Assembly (NCBI RefSeq): GCF_029027585.1
Contig: NZ_CP093397.1
Span: forward strand, 1,973,405-2,037,404
DNA length: 64,000 bases
From: Sulfurimonas sp.
Lineage (GTDB): Bacteria; Campylobacterota; Campylobacteria; Campylobacterales; Sulfurimonadaceae
Direction: 5' to 3'
Numbering within the stretch: the stretch's first letter is position 1; every line of letters begins with the position of its first letter. The notes beneath the pieces are model-generated. The model saw only the letters and a list, made by a program, of their open reading frames with translations, made no database searches and was not told the origin of the DNA. Positions 17,980-28,585 of this stretch are shown here, one piece after another. The position numbers were made by a program, and so were the translations under genes.

Positions 17980-19884
17980 ATGGAAATATTAGAAAAAGCC
18001 TATGAAGCTAGAAGTAAAAAAATAAACAAAATTGAAAAAGTTAAAGAGCTTAAAAATCCACAAGTTGCTTTTGACAAACTAGATGAATATGCTAAAAATG
18101 GTTATGACTCTATTGCAGATGAAGATAAAAAATACTTTTTAAAATGTTTTGGCATCTATGATAGAGTAGCAACTCCACAAAAATTTATGATAAAACTTCG
18201 AATACCTGGTGGTTATCTAAACTCAACTCAGGCTAGAGTTATTGGCGAATGTGCTAAAGAGTTTGGAGAGGACTATATAGACTTAACAACAAGAGCGCAG
18301 TGTGAACTTAGATACTTAGATATAAAAAATATTCCTACAATTTTAAAAAGACTAAAAGAAGTTGGTGTTGATTCTTACCAAACGGGGGTAGATAATTTTA
18401 GAAATATTATGACAGATCCATTAGACGCTAGCGGTTTTGATAATGTTTTACCTTCTTATGAACTACTTTTAAAACTACAAAAAACTTTTCTTTACAATCC
18501 TGAGTGGATTTCAACATTACCAAGAAAATTCAACACTTCAATAAGTGGTTCTTTTACAAATAGATGTAATGTCTTTGGACATGATTGTTGCTTTGTCTTG
18601 GCTCAAAAAGATGGCTCATTTGGCTATAACCTTTATCTTGGTGGAAAGGTTGGTAAAATTGCTAAAAGTGCTGATATATTTTTAGCAAATGACGATGAGG
18701 TTGTAAAAGCTTTTGAGTCAATAACACAAATATTTAAAAAGTTTGGTTTTAGAGATAATAGAAATAAAAATAGACTTTATTTTTTAGTAGATGCTGTTAA
18801 CATGAGTGAGATTTCAAAAGCTGTGCGAAAGTATGCTGGAGTTGACTTTGCTAGTGCTGGAGAAACTATGACAAAGATGGATTACAATGACCCAGACCAT
18901 GGAAAAGTTCAGCTAAGAGATGGAAGTTTTGGTGTGCATGTAGTTGTTCCCTCTGGAGTATTTAGTGGTAGTTCTATGATAGAAGTTGCAACTTTAGGAC
19001 AGAAGTATGGAAATCAAGAACTTCGTTTTGATATGGAACAAAGTCTATATATTTTAGGAGTAAAAGATGTTATATCTTTACTTGAGGAAGAGTTATTTAA
19101 AAAATACAAAAGTGTAAATACCCCATATTTTAACCATCTTATAGCTTGTGCAGGAACTACTCATTGTCCTTTTGGAGTTATTGAAAATAAGCAAGATGCT
19201 ATAAATATGGCAGAGTATTTAGATAAAAAAGTGCCTTTAGAAAAAGGGCGAGTTAGAATGTATTGGTCGGCTTGTGTTAAAGGTTGTGGCATTCACGGTT
19301 TAGGTGATATTGGTTTTGAAGGTTGTAAAAGCAAAGTAAATGGACAAACTGAGGGAGGTGTAAATATTTCTCTTGGTGGTAGGCTTATAAGTGAGGGTGT
19401 TGAGGGTTATACAGTTTTAAAATCAGCACCTCTTAGATATGCGCATCTATTTGTGGAGAGTTTGATGTTAGAGTATAAAAAGCATAAAAAAGATAGTGAT
19501 AATTTTGAAGATTTTCACTCTAGAATTTTAGAACAATATACCTCTGCTTTTATAGGTTTTATGATGAAACTCGGAGCTTATTTGAGAAAAAATAATATAG
19601 AAGTAGATTTTGGTTTTAATGCAAAAACAAATACTGGAAAAAATGAAGAATTTGAACTCTTTGAGATAGGTCGAAGACTTTATTATGCTCTTAGTAAAAA
19701 AGAGGCTTATTCTGTTTATGACAGGTTTACAAATGTATTAAAAAAAGAAAAACTTCAGGATATACGAGCTTTAGTTGAGGGTATAGATGAAAACTTAGCT
19801 CAGATGCTAGAGAAGATTTTAGATTCAAAAGAGCAAAATAGGGCAGTTGTTTTTTCTGAAATAGAGTCTTTAATAAGTTTATAA
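17980..19884 (+). CDS. nirA: Siroheme nitrite reductase (NirA-like ferredoxin-nitrite/sulfite reductase family)
   Basis: A 634-residue protein of the nitrite/sulfite reductase family. Two ferrodoxin-like repeats are followed by the siroheme-[4Fe-4S] cysteines: CAGTTHC (Cys-x5-Cys) and SACVKGCG (Cys-x3-Cys) near residues 390-440. Following narB, it should reduce nitrite to ammonium in the cytoplasm; sulfite reduction is the alternative. It is longer than common NirA (about 510 residues) because of a C-terminal helical extension of about 120 residues with no domain that I recognise. An AT-rich leader with an inverted repeat AATATTAT/ATAATATT (17945-17968) precedes it. It ends six bases inside the opposing cheR gene. 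Confidence 0.8.
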   Translation: MEILEKAYEARSKKINKIEKVKELKNPQVAFDKLDEYAKNGYDSIADEDKKYFLKCFGIYDRVATPQKFMIKLRIPGGYLNSTQARVIGECAKEFGEDYIDLTTRAQCELRYLDIKNIPTILKRLKEVGVDSYQTGVDNFRNIMTDPLDASGFDNVLPSYELLLKLQKTFLYNPEWISTLPRKFNTSISGSFTNRCNVFGHDCCFVLAQKDGSFGYNLYLGGKVGKIAKSADIFLANDDEVVKAFESITQIFKKFGFRDNRNKNRLYFLVDAVNMSEISKAVRKYAGVDFASAGETMTKMDYNDPDHGKVQLRDGSFGVHVVVPSGVFSGSSMIEVATLGQKYGNQELRFDMEQSLYILGVKDVISLLEEELFKKYKSVNTPYFNHLIACAGTTHCPFGVIENKQDAINMAEYLDKKVPLEKGRVRMYWSACVKGCGIHGLGDIGFEGCKSKVNGQTEGGVNISLGGRLISEGVEGYTVLKSAPLRYAHLFVESLMLEYKKHKKDSDNFEDFHSRILEQYTSAFIGFMMKLGAYLRKNNIEVDFGFNAKTNTGKNEEFELFEIGRRLYYALSKKEAYSVYDRFTNVLKKEKLQDIRALVEGIDENLAQMLEKILDSKEQNRAVVFSEIESLISL

Positions 19885-20718
19885 GACTTTTTTATAGATT
19901 CCAAATTTAAGACTTTGTAGATGCTTGTGAGGATGAATGTGGTCTGCATGACCTTTTATATAGATTCCATCAGGTTTTAAAAGATTTATGATGATATTTA
20001 GAGCTTCTAAGCGTTTTTCATTATCAAAATAAATGAACATATTTCTCGATAAAACGATATCAAACTTATTTATTTCATTGTGTAAATCAAAGATATTATT
20101 TTGTTTAAAATTTGCTTGATTTTTTATAAATGGAGATATTTTGTAAGAGTTATTTTCATCTATATTAAAATATTTTGCTTTTAGATTTGCATTAAGCTTA
20201 TGTAGAGGTCTTTTTTTATAACTAGCATTTCGGGCCTTTTTAATTGCAGAAGAATTTATATCATAACCAGTGATTTGTATCTTTTTTAAATCCACTCCAG
20301 CTTCATTTAACAGGATAAGAATAGAATAAACTTCTTCCCCACTTGAACTTGGTATAGAAAGAATTTTTAAGTTATGAGATGATCTTTTTATGTAAGATAC
20401 TAGCCACTTCAACTCTTTTTCTTCTCTTAAAAAGTATGTTTCATTTACGGTTACTATATTCATAACATCTTGATAAAACTTATCATTGCTTTTCATCATT
20501 TGTAAAAAATGAGCAGTTATATGAATGTTTTGCTCATCTGCAAATTTTTGAAGTATAGAAGATGATAAGGCTCTTGTATCCAAATCTGCGATGCCACTTT
20601 TTTCATAAATATAGTTAGTTACTTGCTTAAAATGAGAAAAATCATTTACAATAGGAGTTACTTCTTCGTGTATATTTTGATTTGTATTATTAATAGACAA
20701 CCAATTAAAAAGACCCAT
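19879..20718 (-). CDS. cheR: CheR chemoreceptor methyltransferase (second pair)
   Basis: A 279-residue CheR with VTVNETYFLREE, the SAM-binding region SIPSSSGEEVYSI and FDIVLSRNMFIYFD. It resembles the CheR at 3.5 kb in having a short variable N-terminus and a compact C-terminus. It is directly coupled to the truncated cheB upstream (stop and start codons adjacent) and lies downstream of a Cache chemoreceptor gene, so the three form one leftward operon. It should methylate receptor glutamates for adaptation. Confidence 0.85.
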   Translation of the reverse strand: MGLFNWLSINNTNQNIHEEVTPIVNDFSHFKQVTNYIYEKSGIADLDTRALSSSILQKFADEQNIHITAHFLQMMKSNDKFYQDVMNIVTVNETYFLREEKELKWLVSYIKRSSHNLKILSIPSSSGEEVYSILILLNEAGVDLKKIQITGYDINSSAIKKARNASYKKRPLHKLNANLKAKYFNIDENNSYKISPFIKNQANFKQNNIFDLHNEINKFDIVLSRNMFIYFDNEKRLEALNIIINLLKPDGIYIKGHADHIHPHKHLQSLKFGIYKKVL

Positions 20719-20955
20719 TTATAACTCTTTAAAGCATGTTTGGATTTGTGAAAGTGTTTTTACTTCATCAACGATGCCACTCTCTTTAGCATCTATGGAA
20801 TTTTGTAAATCTTTTATAAAAAATGGTAAAATTTCTTCTTTCATATGTTGAACTATGACAACTATACTAGAGAGCGAAATTATATTTGCTAGAATTTTTT
20901 TGATTTGTGAAGGACCTCCTGTTGAGGCCCCGATTAAGACTATCTTTTTTTTCAA
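20719..20955 (-). pseudogene. cheB: C-terminally truncated CheB methylesterase
   Basis: A 78-residue product that aligns with the first 80 or so residues of the CheB at 2.9 kb: GASTGG (Ser10) and VQHM (His37) are present, as is the region up to the TCxGDIKL segment (here TCFKEL). The rest of the domain, including the catalytic Asp in GxGxDG, is missing. The stop is followed at once by the cheR ATG, and no remnant of the missing half is visible, so this is a clean deletion and not a frameshift. It should be inactive as an esterase, but its reading frame and coupling to cheR remain. Confidence 0.75.
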
Positions 20956-23000
20956 GTTTTGTATGAAGATAAAAGACTGCTAAGTTTTGCTGTCATAGAA
21001 GATAGATGATCAGAAGCAGATGCTATCTCTTCAACACTTCTTGCATTTGAAACAGAAAGCTCATTTACTACTTCAACTTTATCTATCATGTGTTGAACCG
21101 TAATACCATTTTCTTCATAACCTATAACCATTTTGTCAACTTTTCTAACTGCTACATCCATTACTTTAACACTACTAGCTATTTCACTTTGAACTGTGTT
21201 TGCATTCACGGATAACTTTTCTATCTCAATCGCATTAGATGAAATAGCGTCACTAGCATCTGTAATGGACTGAACAATCACGCTAATTGTAGCATTGATT
21301 TCAGAAAGTGATTTTTGAGTTCTTTCTGCTAGTTTTCTTACTTCATCAGCAACAACAGCAAACCCGCGACCATGTTCACCCGCACGAGCCGCTTCTATGG
21401 CAGCATTTAATGCTAGAAGATTAGTTTGGTCAGCAATATCGCCTATAACTTCTAAAACAACTTTAACCTGTCCAGCATCTGAACTTAGGTGTTGAAGTTT
21501 ATCTGCTAGTTCTGCTTCAGCGTCACTGCGAACACCAATTTCTTCAGATAGAGATATGATGAGTTTGTTAGAATTTGAAAGAGTTATTTCTGCTCCATCA
21601 AGCTCATTTTTTGTTTCTTTTGCACTATTAATAGAAGCATGAAGAACTTCTTGAAGCTCTTTACCTTGGGTGCTTACTTCATTTACGATTTTGGATTCTT
21701 CTTCAGCTTTTTGACCGATTTGAAGAGAAGTTCTTGCTAACTCTTCACTTACAGATGAGTTTTCTGTACTTGTTGTTTTTGCTTGGATTATGGTACTTTG
21801 AACTTTCTTTATGAAGCCATTTATATATTGACTTACTTTAGCTATCTCATTGTTTCCTGTTATATGAAGTCTTTGAGTTAAGTCACCTTCACCTTCAGCC
21901 AAATCTTTCGCTCTATCTTCTAACTCTTTTAAAGGTCGAACAAGTGTTATTTTGAGTAAAAAAGATGAGATTGCTATAACTATAACAAGTATGATTGCTG
22001 AAGATATTGCCATTTTATTTCTAAAATCATTTGGAGAAATCATAACTTCTACCTCATCTATTTCGCTTAAAATTGCCCATTTTAAATCTTGACCAATTTT
22101 TAGTGGGGCATAAGCAGATAAAACAGAGTTACCATTATAGTCTATGGCTAAATCAATCCCTGTTAAACCTTGAAGCGCTTTGTTTGAAAGTTCTGTATCA
22201 ACTGTACCCGTAGATGGATTTGCAAAAGAAGCTTTTATAGAGTGAGCTTTTGGGCTTAAGAAACTATCACTTCTCATAAGTTTATCTGGACCAACTAAAT
22301 AATCTTCTTGAGATTTCCCATAACCTGTACGAAACTGCATGATTCTGTCTATAGACGCATCTGAGATTTGTAAAACTAAAATAGATTTCAACTCTCCATT
22401 TATGTAGATAGGAGTACCTAAAAACATTTCTGGAGCATTTGCACTTGGAGCATAAGGAGCCATATCTACAAAGACAGGTCGTTTAAGCTCTTTTACTTTT
22501 TTCCAAACTTCTGCTAGTCCAGAATCTTTTAAACTTCCACTTCCAAGATTTGCTCCATAATCAGACTCTTTAGCTTGGCTGTACATAACATGACCATGTT
22601 CTGCGCAGATGATAAAAATATCATAGTATCCAGACTCTTTTGCATAAAACTGAAAAAATTCATCTTCATTTGCAGAGTGCTTTTGAACCACCTCACTTGA
22701 AATAGGGTAATTGCCTGTTGCTTTTACATTCTCTATATTGAGTAACTCTTGAGTAAGCCCAAGAACATTAGCATTTTTTGCTAAAATAGCTATATCGCTA
22801 GCGCATTCTTTAAAAAAGACCTCTATTTGTGTAGTTTTTGATTCTCTTATTGAAACTAATTTATCGTAACTCTCTTTTAGTAAAACTTTTCTACTATCTG
22901 TTGAAACAATATATGTTGTAACAACTGCCATTAACAAAATAGAACCAAAAAGAAGCCCTAGGTTTTTTGTTTTTATTGTAACATCTGTAATATTAGACAT
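20952..23000 (-). CDS. Methyl-accepting chemotaxis protein with Cache sensor
   Basis: A 682-residue transmembrane chemoreceptor. One helix is at about 14-34, followed by a periplasmic double-Cache-like sensor (about 35-330, including [17 protein letters not shown] and [16 protein letters not shown]), a second helix at about 330-352, HAMP, and a long signalling coiled coil with the canonical tip [20 protein letters not shown]. Its stop overlaps the next gene (truncated cheB) by four bases, forming an MCP-cheB-cheR operon. The ligand is unknown; the position beside nitrate assimilation genes suggests, without proof, a nitrogen-related compound. An AAGGAAGG ribosome site precedes the ATG. Confidence 0.88.
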   Translation of the reverse strand: MSNITDVTIKTKNLGLLFGSILLMAVVTTYIVSTDSRKVLLKESYDKLVSIRESKTTQIEVFFKECASDIAILAKNANVLGLTQELLNIENVKATGNYPISSEVVQKHSANEDEFFQFYAKESGYYDIFIICAEHGHVMYSQAKESDYGANLGSGSLKDSGLAEVWKKVKELKRPVFVDMAPYAPSANAPEMFLGTPIYINGELKSILVLQISDASIDRIMQFRTGYGKSQEDYLVGPDKLMRSDSFLSPKAHSIKASFANPSTGTVDTELSNKALQGLTGIDLAIDYNGNSVLSAYAPLKIGQDLKWAILSEIDEVEVMISPNDFRNKMAISSAIILVIVIAISSFLLKITLVRPLKELEDRAKDLAEGEGDLTQRLHITGNNEIAKVSQYINGFIKKVQSTIIQAKTTSTENSSVSEELARTSLQIGQKAEEESKIVNEVSTQGKELQEVLHASINSAKETKNELDGAEITLSNSNKLIISLSEEIGVRSDAEAELADKLQHLSSDAGQVKVVLEVIGDIADQTNLLALNAAIEAARAGEHGRGFAVVADEVRKLAERTQKSLSEINATISVIVQSITDASDAISSNAIEIEKLSVNANTVQSEIASSVKVMDVAVRKVDKMVIGYEENGITVQHMIDKVEVVNELSVSNARSVEEIASASDHLSSMTAKLSSLLSSYKT

Positions 23001-23110
23001 AACCTTCCTTAAAAATGATTTTTAACAATCGTAATTTACTCTTTACTTACTTAATTTTTGTTAAATACCTTTTATTTTATTTTTAAAGCAAAACAAAAGA
23101 GATTTTTAAG

Positions 23111-23116
23111 TATAAT
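23111..23116 (+). promoter_or_regulatory. Putative promoter of the pyrH operon
   Basis: TATAAT preceded by AAG and a T-rich stretch, 36 bases before the pyrH ATG, in the 151-base divergent gap to the MCP gene. It is followed by an AAAAAGG ribosome site. It has the AT-rich housekeeping style common in Campylobacterota, without a clear -35. Confidence 0.5.
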
Positions 23117-23148
23117 TCACGAATTTTAAAAGAGATAAAAAGGTTTAG

Positions 23149-23877
<729 letters not shown>

Positions 23878-23878
23878 A

Positions 23879-24100
23879 ATGAAAATAGAAAAACTAACAG
23901 CAAAAATTTTAGATGAGAACCCAAACATGGATAATTATCAACTAGCAATAGCGGTAGCAAAAAGAACAGATGAACTTTTAAATGGTGCAATAAGTAAGTT
24001 AAATATTGATACAAAAAGCATAAAAGCCGCAGATTTGGCAATAATGGAAATAGCACAAGGCCTTGTACGAGTTAAAGGCTTTATTGATATCGAAAAATAA
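23879..24100 (+). CDS. rpoZ: RNA polymerase omega subunit
   Basis: A 73-residue small basic protein with the omega-type pattern (NYQLAIAVAKRTDELL and a conserved alanine-rich helix), positioned between pyrH and spoT, as is usual in Campylobacterota and many other bacteria. It assists assembly of the beta' subunit and contributes to ppGpp response. Only 12 bases separate it from the following ppGpp synthetase gene. Confidence 0.88.
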   Translation: MKIEKLTAKILDENPNMDNYQLAIAVAKRTDELLNGAISKLNIDTKSIKAADLAIMEIAQGLVRVKGFIDIEK

Positions 24101-24112
24101 GCCTACTAACAG

Positions 24113-26266
24113 ATGAGTCAACTAAATATTGCAAAAATCAGGCATCTACATGATGTTGACTCAGCGCAAGAGTTTCTATTTACTCAAATAGATGAAAGTG
24201 AAAAACTACACGAAGCATTAAAATACGCAAAAATCGCACATGAACATCAAATAAGAAAGAGTGGAGAACCTTATATAATCCACCCTATCTTAGTAGCATC
24301 TATCGTTTCTTCCATAACAAATGATGAAGCGATGGCGATTGCTGCTTTACTTCATGATGTTGTTGAAGATACAGATATTAGTATTGAGAAAATTGTTGAA
24401 GTATTTGGTAGTGATGTTGCTCATTTAGTTGAAGGTTTGACTAAGATAGATACTATTCGTGATTCTGAATTAATCCCATCAAACTCAAATGAAAGACTTG
24501 TGGTTTCTGCTTTGTCATTTCGTAAAATGCTCATAGCAAGTATAGAAGATGTTAGAGTTTTAGTAGTAAAATTATGTGATAGACTTCACAATATGCTTAC
24601 TCTAGATGCCTTACCAGAACATAAACAGATGAGAATTGCAGAAGAAACACTTGTTGTTTATGCTCCTATTGCCCATCGTTTGGGGATTAGTTTTTTAAAA
24701 AATATGCTTGAAGATATGAGTTTTTCATACCTTTTTAAAGAAGACAAGCATCATATTGATAATTATCTTGACACAAACTATCATGCCTTAGAGATGAAAT
24801 TAAATGATTTTAAAGAAAAAATTCATAAACTTTTATCTAAAAATGGTTTTTGTGAAGATGATTTTGAAATACTCTCTCGTGTAAAACATTCTTACTCTAT
24901 TTACTTAAAAATGCAAAGAAAAGGTGTAAGTATAGATGAGGTTCTTGACCTGTTAGCCATTAGAATATTAACTTCTGACCCTGTTAAATGTTATAGTATT
25001 TTAGGACTTATTCACTTAGAGTTTCAACCACTATCTTCAAGGTTTAAAGATTACATAGCCGTTGCTAAAGACAATGGTTATCAAACTATCCATACCACAG
25101 TTTTTTTTAATACAGCAATTTTTGAAGTTCAAATAAGAACCTTTGATATGCATCAAACTGCTGAACTTGGAGTGGCTGCACATTGGAAATATAAAAGCGG
25201 TGGCAACAATGTTAAACTTGACTGGTTACAAAATCTAGACTTTCAAAATGAGTCAAATAACTCAGCTGAAGATATTTATGCTTTAATGAAAAATGATTTA
25301 TACTCTGAAGATATAGGTGTTTTTTCTCCAAAAGGAGAGCCTTTTACCCTTCCTAGAGCCGCTGTTGCCCTTGACTATGCTTATGCTGTTCATACAGCAG
25401 TTGGAAACAAGGCCGTTTCTGCTTTGATAAACAAAGAAAAACAACCACTTTTAAGTAAGCTTAAAAATGGTGATATTATTCAGATAATCACAGCAGATGA
25501 AATTATCACAAGATGTAGTTGGATAGATGCTGTTAAAACTTCAAAAGCAAAGACAAATATGCAATTTAACTGTAACGCAAGAATCAAAGATATAAATATA
25601 AAGGCTAGTATAAATATTGTAGCAACTGCTATGAACTTGAAATATAATAGAGTTCAAGAATGGTTTAATAAAAATACTTATGAAAAGAAAATTGGTTTAT
25701 CTTTTGAGGTTGATTTTTTTCGTGACATTATTCATAAGTATATTTTAGAGATAGGAAAAACTTCTAGGTTTAAAAGATTTTTATCTCGTCATAGATTTAA
25801 ACTAAGAGCTTATAGTTTTCGTTCCATAGAGCTTTTTAGTGCTTCATATATAAATGGTGTTGTTTTTGATTATTGTTGTCACCCAAAATCTGGTGATGAG
25901 ATAATAGGTTTTAGCGAAAAACTAAAAGTTCATGTTCATCATAAGATGTGTAAATCTGCTACAAAAAAGCTTGAAGCAAATGAGCCTATGATTCTTGTGA
26001 AATGGGAACAACAAAATATTTATAATTATAATCTTATTATTTCCCTACATAGTGGAAAGGGAACTTTAGCAGATTTTTTAAACTTTTTAGTTAGGTTAAA
26101 TATAGATATAAATTCGATTGAATTAGGAAAAAATAATAGTGAATCAACTCGTTATTGTGAGCTTGGTTTTGAGTCAAAAGAGTCAAGTATAGCTGCCCTT
26201 CGTTTAAAGATGGAGCAAAAGGTAAAAGTTATATATCTCATACGAACAGATGATGCGTACAAATAA
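24113..26266 (+). CDS. spoT: Bifunctional (p)ppGpp synthetase/hydrolase
   Basis: A 717-residue RelA/SpoT homologue. Order: HD hydrolase domain (about 30-190, LLHDVVEDT), synthetase domain (about 240-350, VKHSYSIYLKM, RFKDYIAVAKDNGYQTIHT), TGS domain (about 395-460, ALDYAYAVHTAVG) and a C-terminal regulatory part ending in an ACT-like region. As the only homologue in view and with an intact HD motif, it should both make and degrade the stringent alarmone. It sits in the pyrH-rpoZ-spoT-tyrS run. Confidence 0.93.
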   Translation: MSQLNIAKIRHLHDVDSAQEFLFTQIDESEKLHEALKYAKIAHEHQIRKSGEPYIIHPILVASIVSSITNDEAMAIAALLHDVVEDTDISIEKIVEVFGSDVAHLVEGLTKIDTIRDSELIPSNSNERLVVSALSFRKMLIASIEDVRVLVVKLCDRLHNMLTLDALPEHKQMRIAEETLVVYAPIAHRLGISFLKNMLEDMSFSYLFKEDKHHIDNYLDTNYHALEMKLNDFKEKIHKLLSKNGFCEDDFEILSRVKHSYSIYLKMQRKGVSIDEVLDLLAIRILTSDPVKCYSILGLIHLEFQPLSSRFKDYIAVAKDNGYQTIHTTVFFNTAIFEVQIRTFDMHQTAELGVAAHWKYKSGGNNVKLDWLQNLDFQNESNNSAEDIYALMKNDLYSEDIGVFSPKGEPFTLPRAAVALDYAYAVHTAVGNKAVSALINKEKQPLLSKLKNGDIIQIITADEIITRCSWIDAVKTSKAKTNMQFNCNARIKDINIKASINIVATAMNLKYNRVQEWFNKNTYEKKIGLSFEVDFFRDIIHKYILEIGKTSRFKRFLSRHRFKLRAYSFRSIELFSASYINGVVFDYCCHPKSGDEIIGFSEKLKVHVHHKMCKSATKKLEANEPMILVKWEQQNIYNYNLIISLHSGKGTLADFLNFLVRLNIDINSIELGKNNSESTRYCELGFESKESSIAALRLKMEQKVKVIYLIRTDDAYK

Positions 26267-26287
26267 AATAAATAATTAGGAATATAT

Positions 26288-27486
26288 ATGTTAGAAGAAG
26301 CTTTAAGAGAGATAAATAGAGGTAGTGCTGAGATTATTGATATAGAGGGAATTGAGAAATTATTGACTAAGTATTTCCAAAGTGGGCAAACATATACAGT
26401 AAAAGCTGGTTTTGATCCAACTGCACCTGATTTGCATCTTGGACACACTGTACTTTTACAAAAACTAGCAACATTTCAAAAGTATGGTGGAAGAGTTCAG
26501 TTTTTAATAGGCGACTTTACTGCAGCCATTGGCGACCCAACTGGAAAAAGTGCAACTAGAAAAGTATTAAGCAAAGATGATATAACAAAAAATATAAAAA
26601 GCTATACAACTCAAGCTTTTAAAATATTAGATGCGAGTAAAACAGATATAGTTTATAACAACGACTGGCTAGAGCCTCTTGGTGCAAAGGAATGTTAGAG
26701 TTAGCATCTACACTTACAGTAGCTAGAATGTTAGAACGAGATGACTTTTCAAAAAGATACGCTAGTAATGCTCCCATAGCAGTAAGTGAGTTTATGTATC
26801 CACTTCTTCAAGGTTATGATAGTGTACATCTAAAGAGTGATATAGAGATAGGTGGAACAGACCAAAAATTTAATCTTTTAATGGGAAGACAGCTTCAAAA
26901 AACTTATGACATAAAAAAACAACAAGCTGTTTTAATGATGCCTATTTTAGAAGGTTTAGACGGCGTACAAAAGATGAGTAAATCTTTAAACAACTACATA
27001 GGTGTAACAGATGTACCAAATGATATGTTTGGAAAAGTTCTTAGTATTAGTGATGAACTTATGTGGAGATTTTACGAATTACTAAGCACAAAAACATTAG
27101 ATGAAATTTCAAATATAAAAGATGGTGTAACTAATGGTTCTTTGCATCCAAAAAAGGTAAAAGAAGATTTGGCGATTGAAATAACTACAAGATTTCACTC
27201 AAAAGAAGAAGCATTAGAAGCAAAAGTAGAGTTTGATAGAGTTCATGCCAAAAGTCAAATTCCAACAGATATTGAAAAATTTAGTTGCCAAGGAGAGGTT
27301 TGGATAGCAAAAGCCTTAGTAGATTGTAACATTGAGCCATCAACTTCTCAAGCAAGGCGAGATATTAAGCAAGGTGCTGTTAAAATAAACAAAGAAAAAA
27401 TATCTGACATAAACTTACAACTATCAAGTGGTGATTATATACTGCAAGTTGGAAAAAGAAAGTTTGCAAAATTAAAGGTTATTTAG
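26288..27486 (+). CDS. tyrS: Tyrosyl-tRNA synthetase (split by a one-base frameshift)
   Basis: Two overlapping frames, 26288-26698 and 26692-27486, together make one complete TyrS of about 400 residues that charges tRNA-Tyr. The first carries the HIGH-type motif HLGHT, the second KMSKS and a C-terminal S4 RNA-binding domain. At the junction the sequence GGAATG gives stop after GAKEC; one extra A (GGAAATG) restores GAKEMLELAS. Because TyrS is essential and both halves are perfectly conserved, a sequencing error is the likely cause. The unpaired alternative, a true broken copy with another tyrS elsewhere, is less likely given the conserved operon position. Confidence 0.88.
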
Positions 27487-28578
27487 ATGAGTTTTAAGTC
27501 ATTAAAAATTGGAAAGTATCTTATAGAGAAGCCAATTGTTCAAGGTGGAATGGGCGTTGGCATTAGCTGGGATGGTTTAGCTGGTAATGTTTCAAAAGAG
27601 GGTGGACTTGGTGTTGTAAGCTCGGTTGGAACAGGTTACTATGAAGATAAAGCTTATGCTCAAAAATTAGTTTCAAACAGACCGCTGAGTGAGGCAAATT
27701 TTTATTCAAAAGAGGGTTTTGATAAGATTATCCAAAATGCACGAAAAATATGTGGAGATAAACCATTAGCTGCTAATATTTTATATGCTATCAATGGTTA
27801 TGGTGATGTTGTTAGAAATGCTTGTGAATCTGGAATAGACATAATTATCACAGGAGCAGGACTTCCTACAAATATGCCAGAGTTTACAGAGGGTTATCCA
27901 GATGTAGCACTTGTGCCTATCGTGTCATCTGCAAAAGCACTTAAAATCATCTGTAAAAGATGGCAAAAAAGATATAACAGACTTCCAGATGCTGTTGTTT
28001 TAGAGGGTCCAAAAAGTGGTGGACATCAAGGTTTTACTTATGAGCAATGTAAATTGCCCCAAAATCAGCTAGAAAATCTTGTAGAACCTGTTGTAGAAGA
28101 AGCTTCTAAATGGGGAAATATTCCTGTTATTGCTGCTGGTGGTGTTTGGGATAAGAATGACATAGAAGAGATGTTGGCTCTTGGTGCATCTGGTGTTCAA
28201 ATGGGAACTCGTTTTATAGGAACACATGAATGTGATGCTCATGATAACTTTAAAACGGTACTTTTAAATGCTAAAAAAGATGATATAAAACTTATGGGTT
28301 CACCTGTTGGCTATCCTGCTCAAGGCATAGTTACGAACTTAACTCATTTGGTTGAAAAAAGAGAAGGTCCAGCGATAAAGTGTATTTCTAACTGTGTTGC
28401 TCCTTGTAACCGTGGAGTAGAAGCAAAAGAAGTTGGTTTTTGTATAGCAGACAGACTTAGTGATGCTTTTATGGGGAATACTGAAACGGGACTATTTTTC
28501 TCAGGAACAAATGGTTATAAACTAAATGAAATTATCTCAGTTAAAGAGTTGATGAACAAACTAATACAAGGCGAATAA
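27487..28578 (+). CDS. Nitronate monooxygenase family flavoprotein
   Basis: A 363-residue TIM-barrel FMN enzyme of the nitronate monooxygenase/2-nitropropane dioxygenase family. Seen are QGGMGVGIS near the N-terminus, GPKSGGHQGF, the phosphate-binding AAGGVWD and GTRFIGTHECDA. These enzymes oxidise alkyl nitronates; related members act as enoyl-ACP reductases (FabK), so the physiological substrate is uncertain. It follows tyrS with no gap (stop then ATG), suggesting co-transcription. Confidence 0.85.
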   Translation: MSFKSLKIGKYLIEKPIVQGGMGVGISWDGLAGNVSKEGGLGVVSSVGTGYYEDKAYAQKLVSNRPLSEANFYSKEGFDKIIQNARKICGDKPLAANILYAINGYGDVVRNACESGIDIIITGAGLPTNMPEFTEGYPDVALVPIVSSAKALKIICKRWQKRYNRLPDAVVLEGPKSGGHQGFTYEQCKLPQNQLENLVEPVVEEASKWGNIPVIAAGGVWDKNDIEEMLALGASGVQMGTRFIGTHECDAHDNFKTVLLNAKKDDIKLMGSPVGYPAQGIVTNLTHLVEKREGPAIKCISNCVAPCNRGVEAKEVGFCIADRLSDAFMGNTETGLFFSGTNGYKLNEIISVKELMNKLIQGE

Positions 28579-28585
28579 ACACTTA

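Noticed and set aside
26288-27486. Two adjacent tyrS-like genes
   Set aside because: The two frames are the N- and C-terminal halves of one enzyme joined by a single-base shift.
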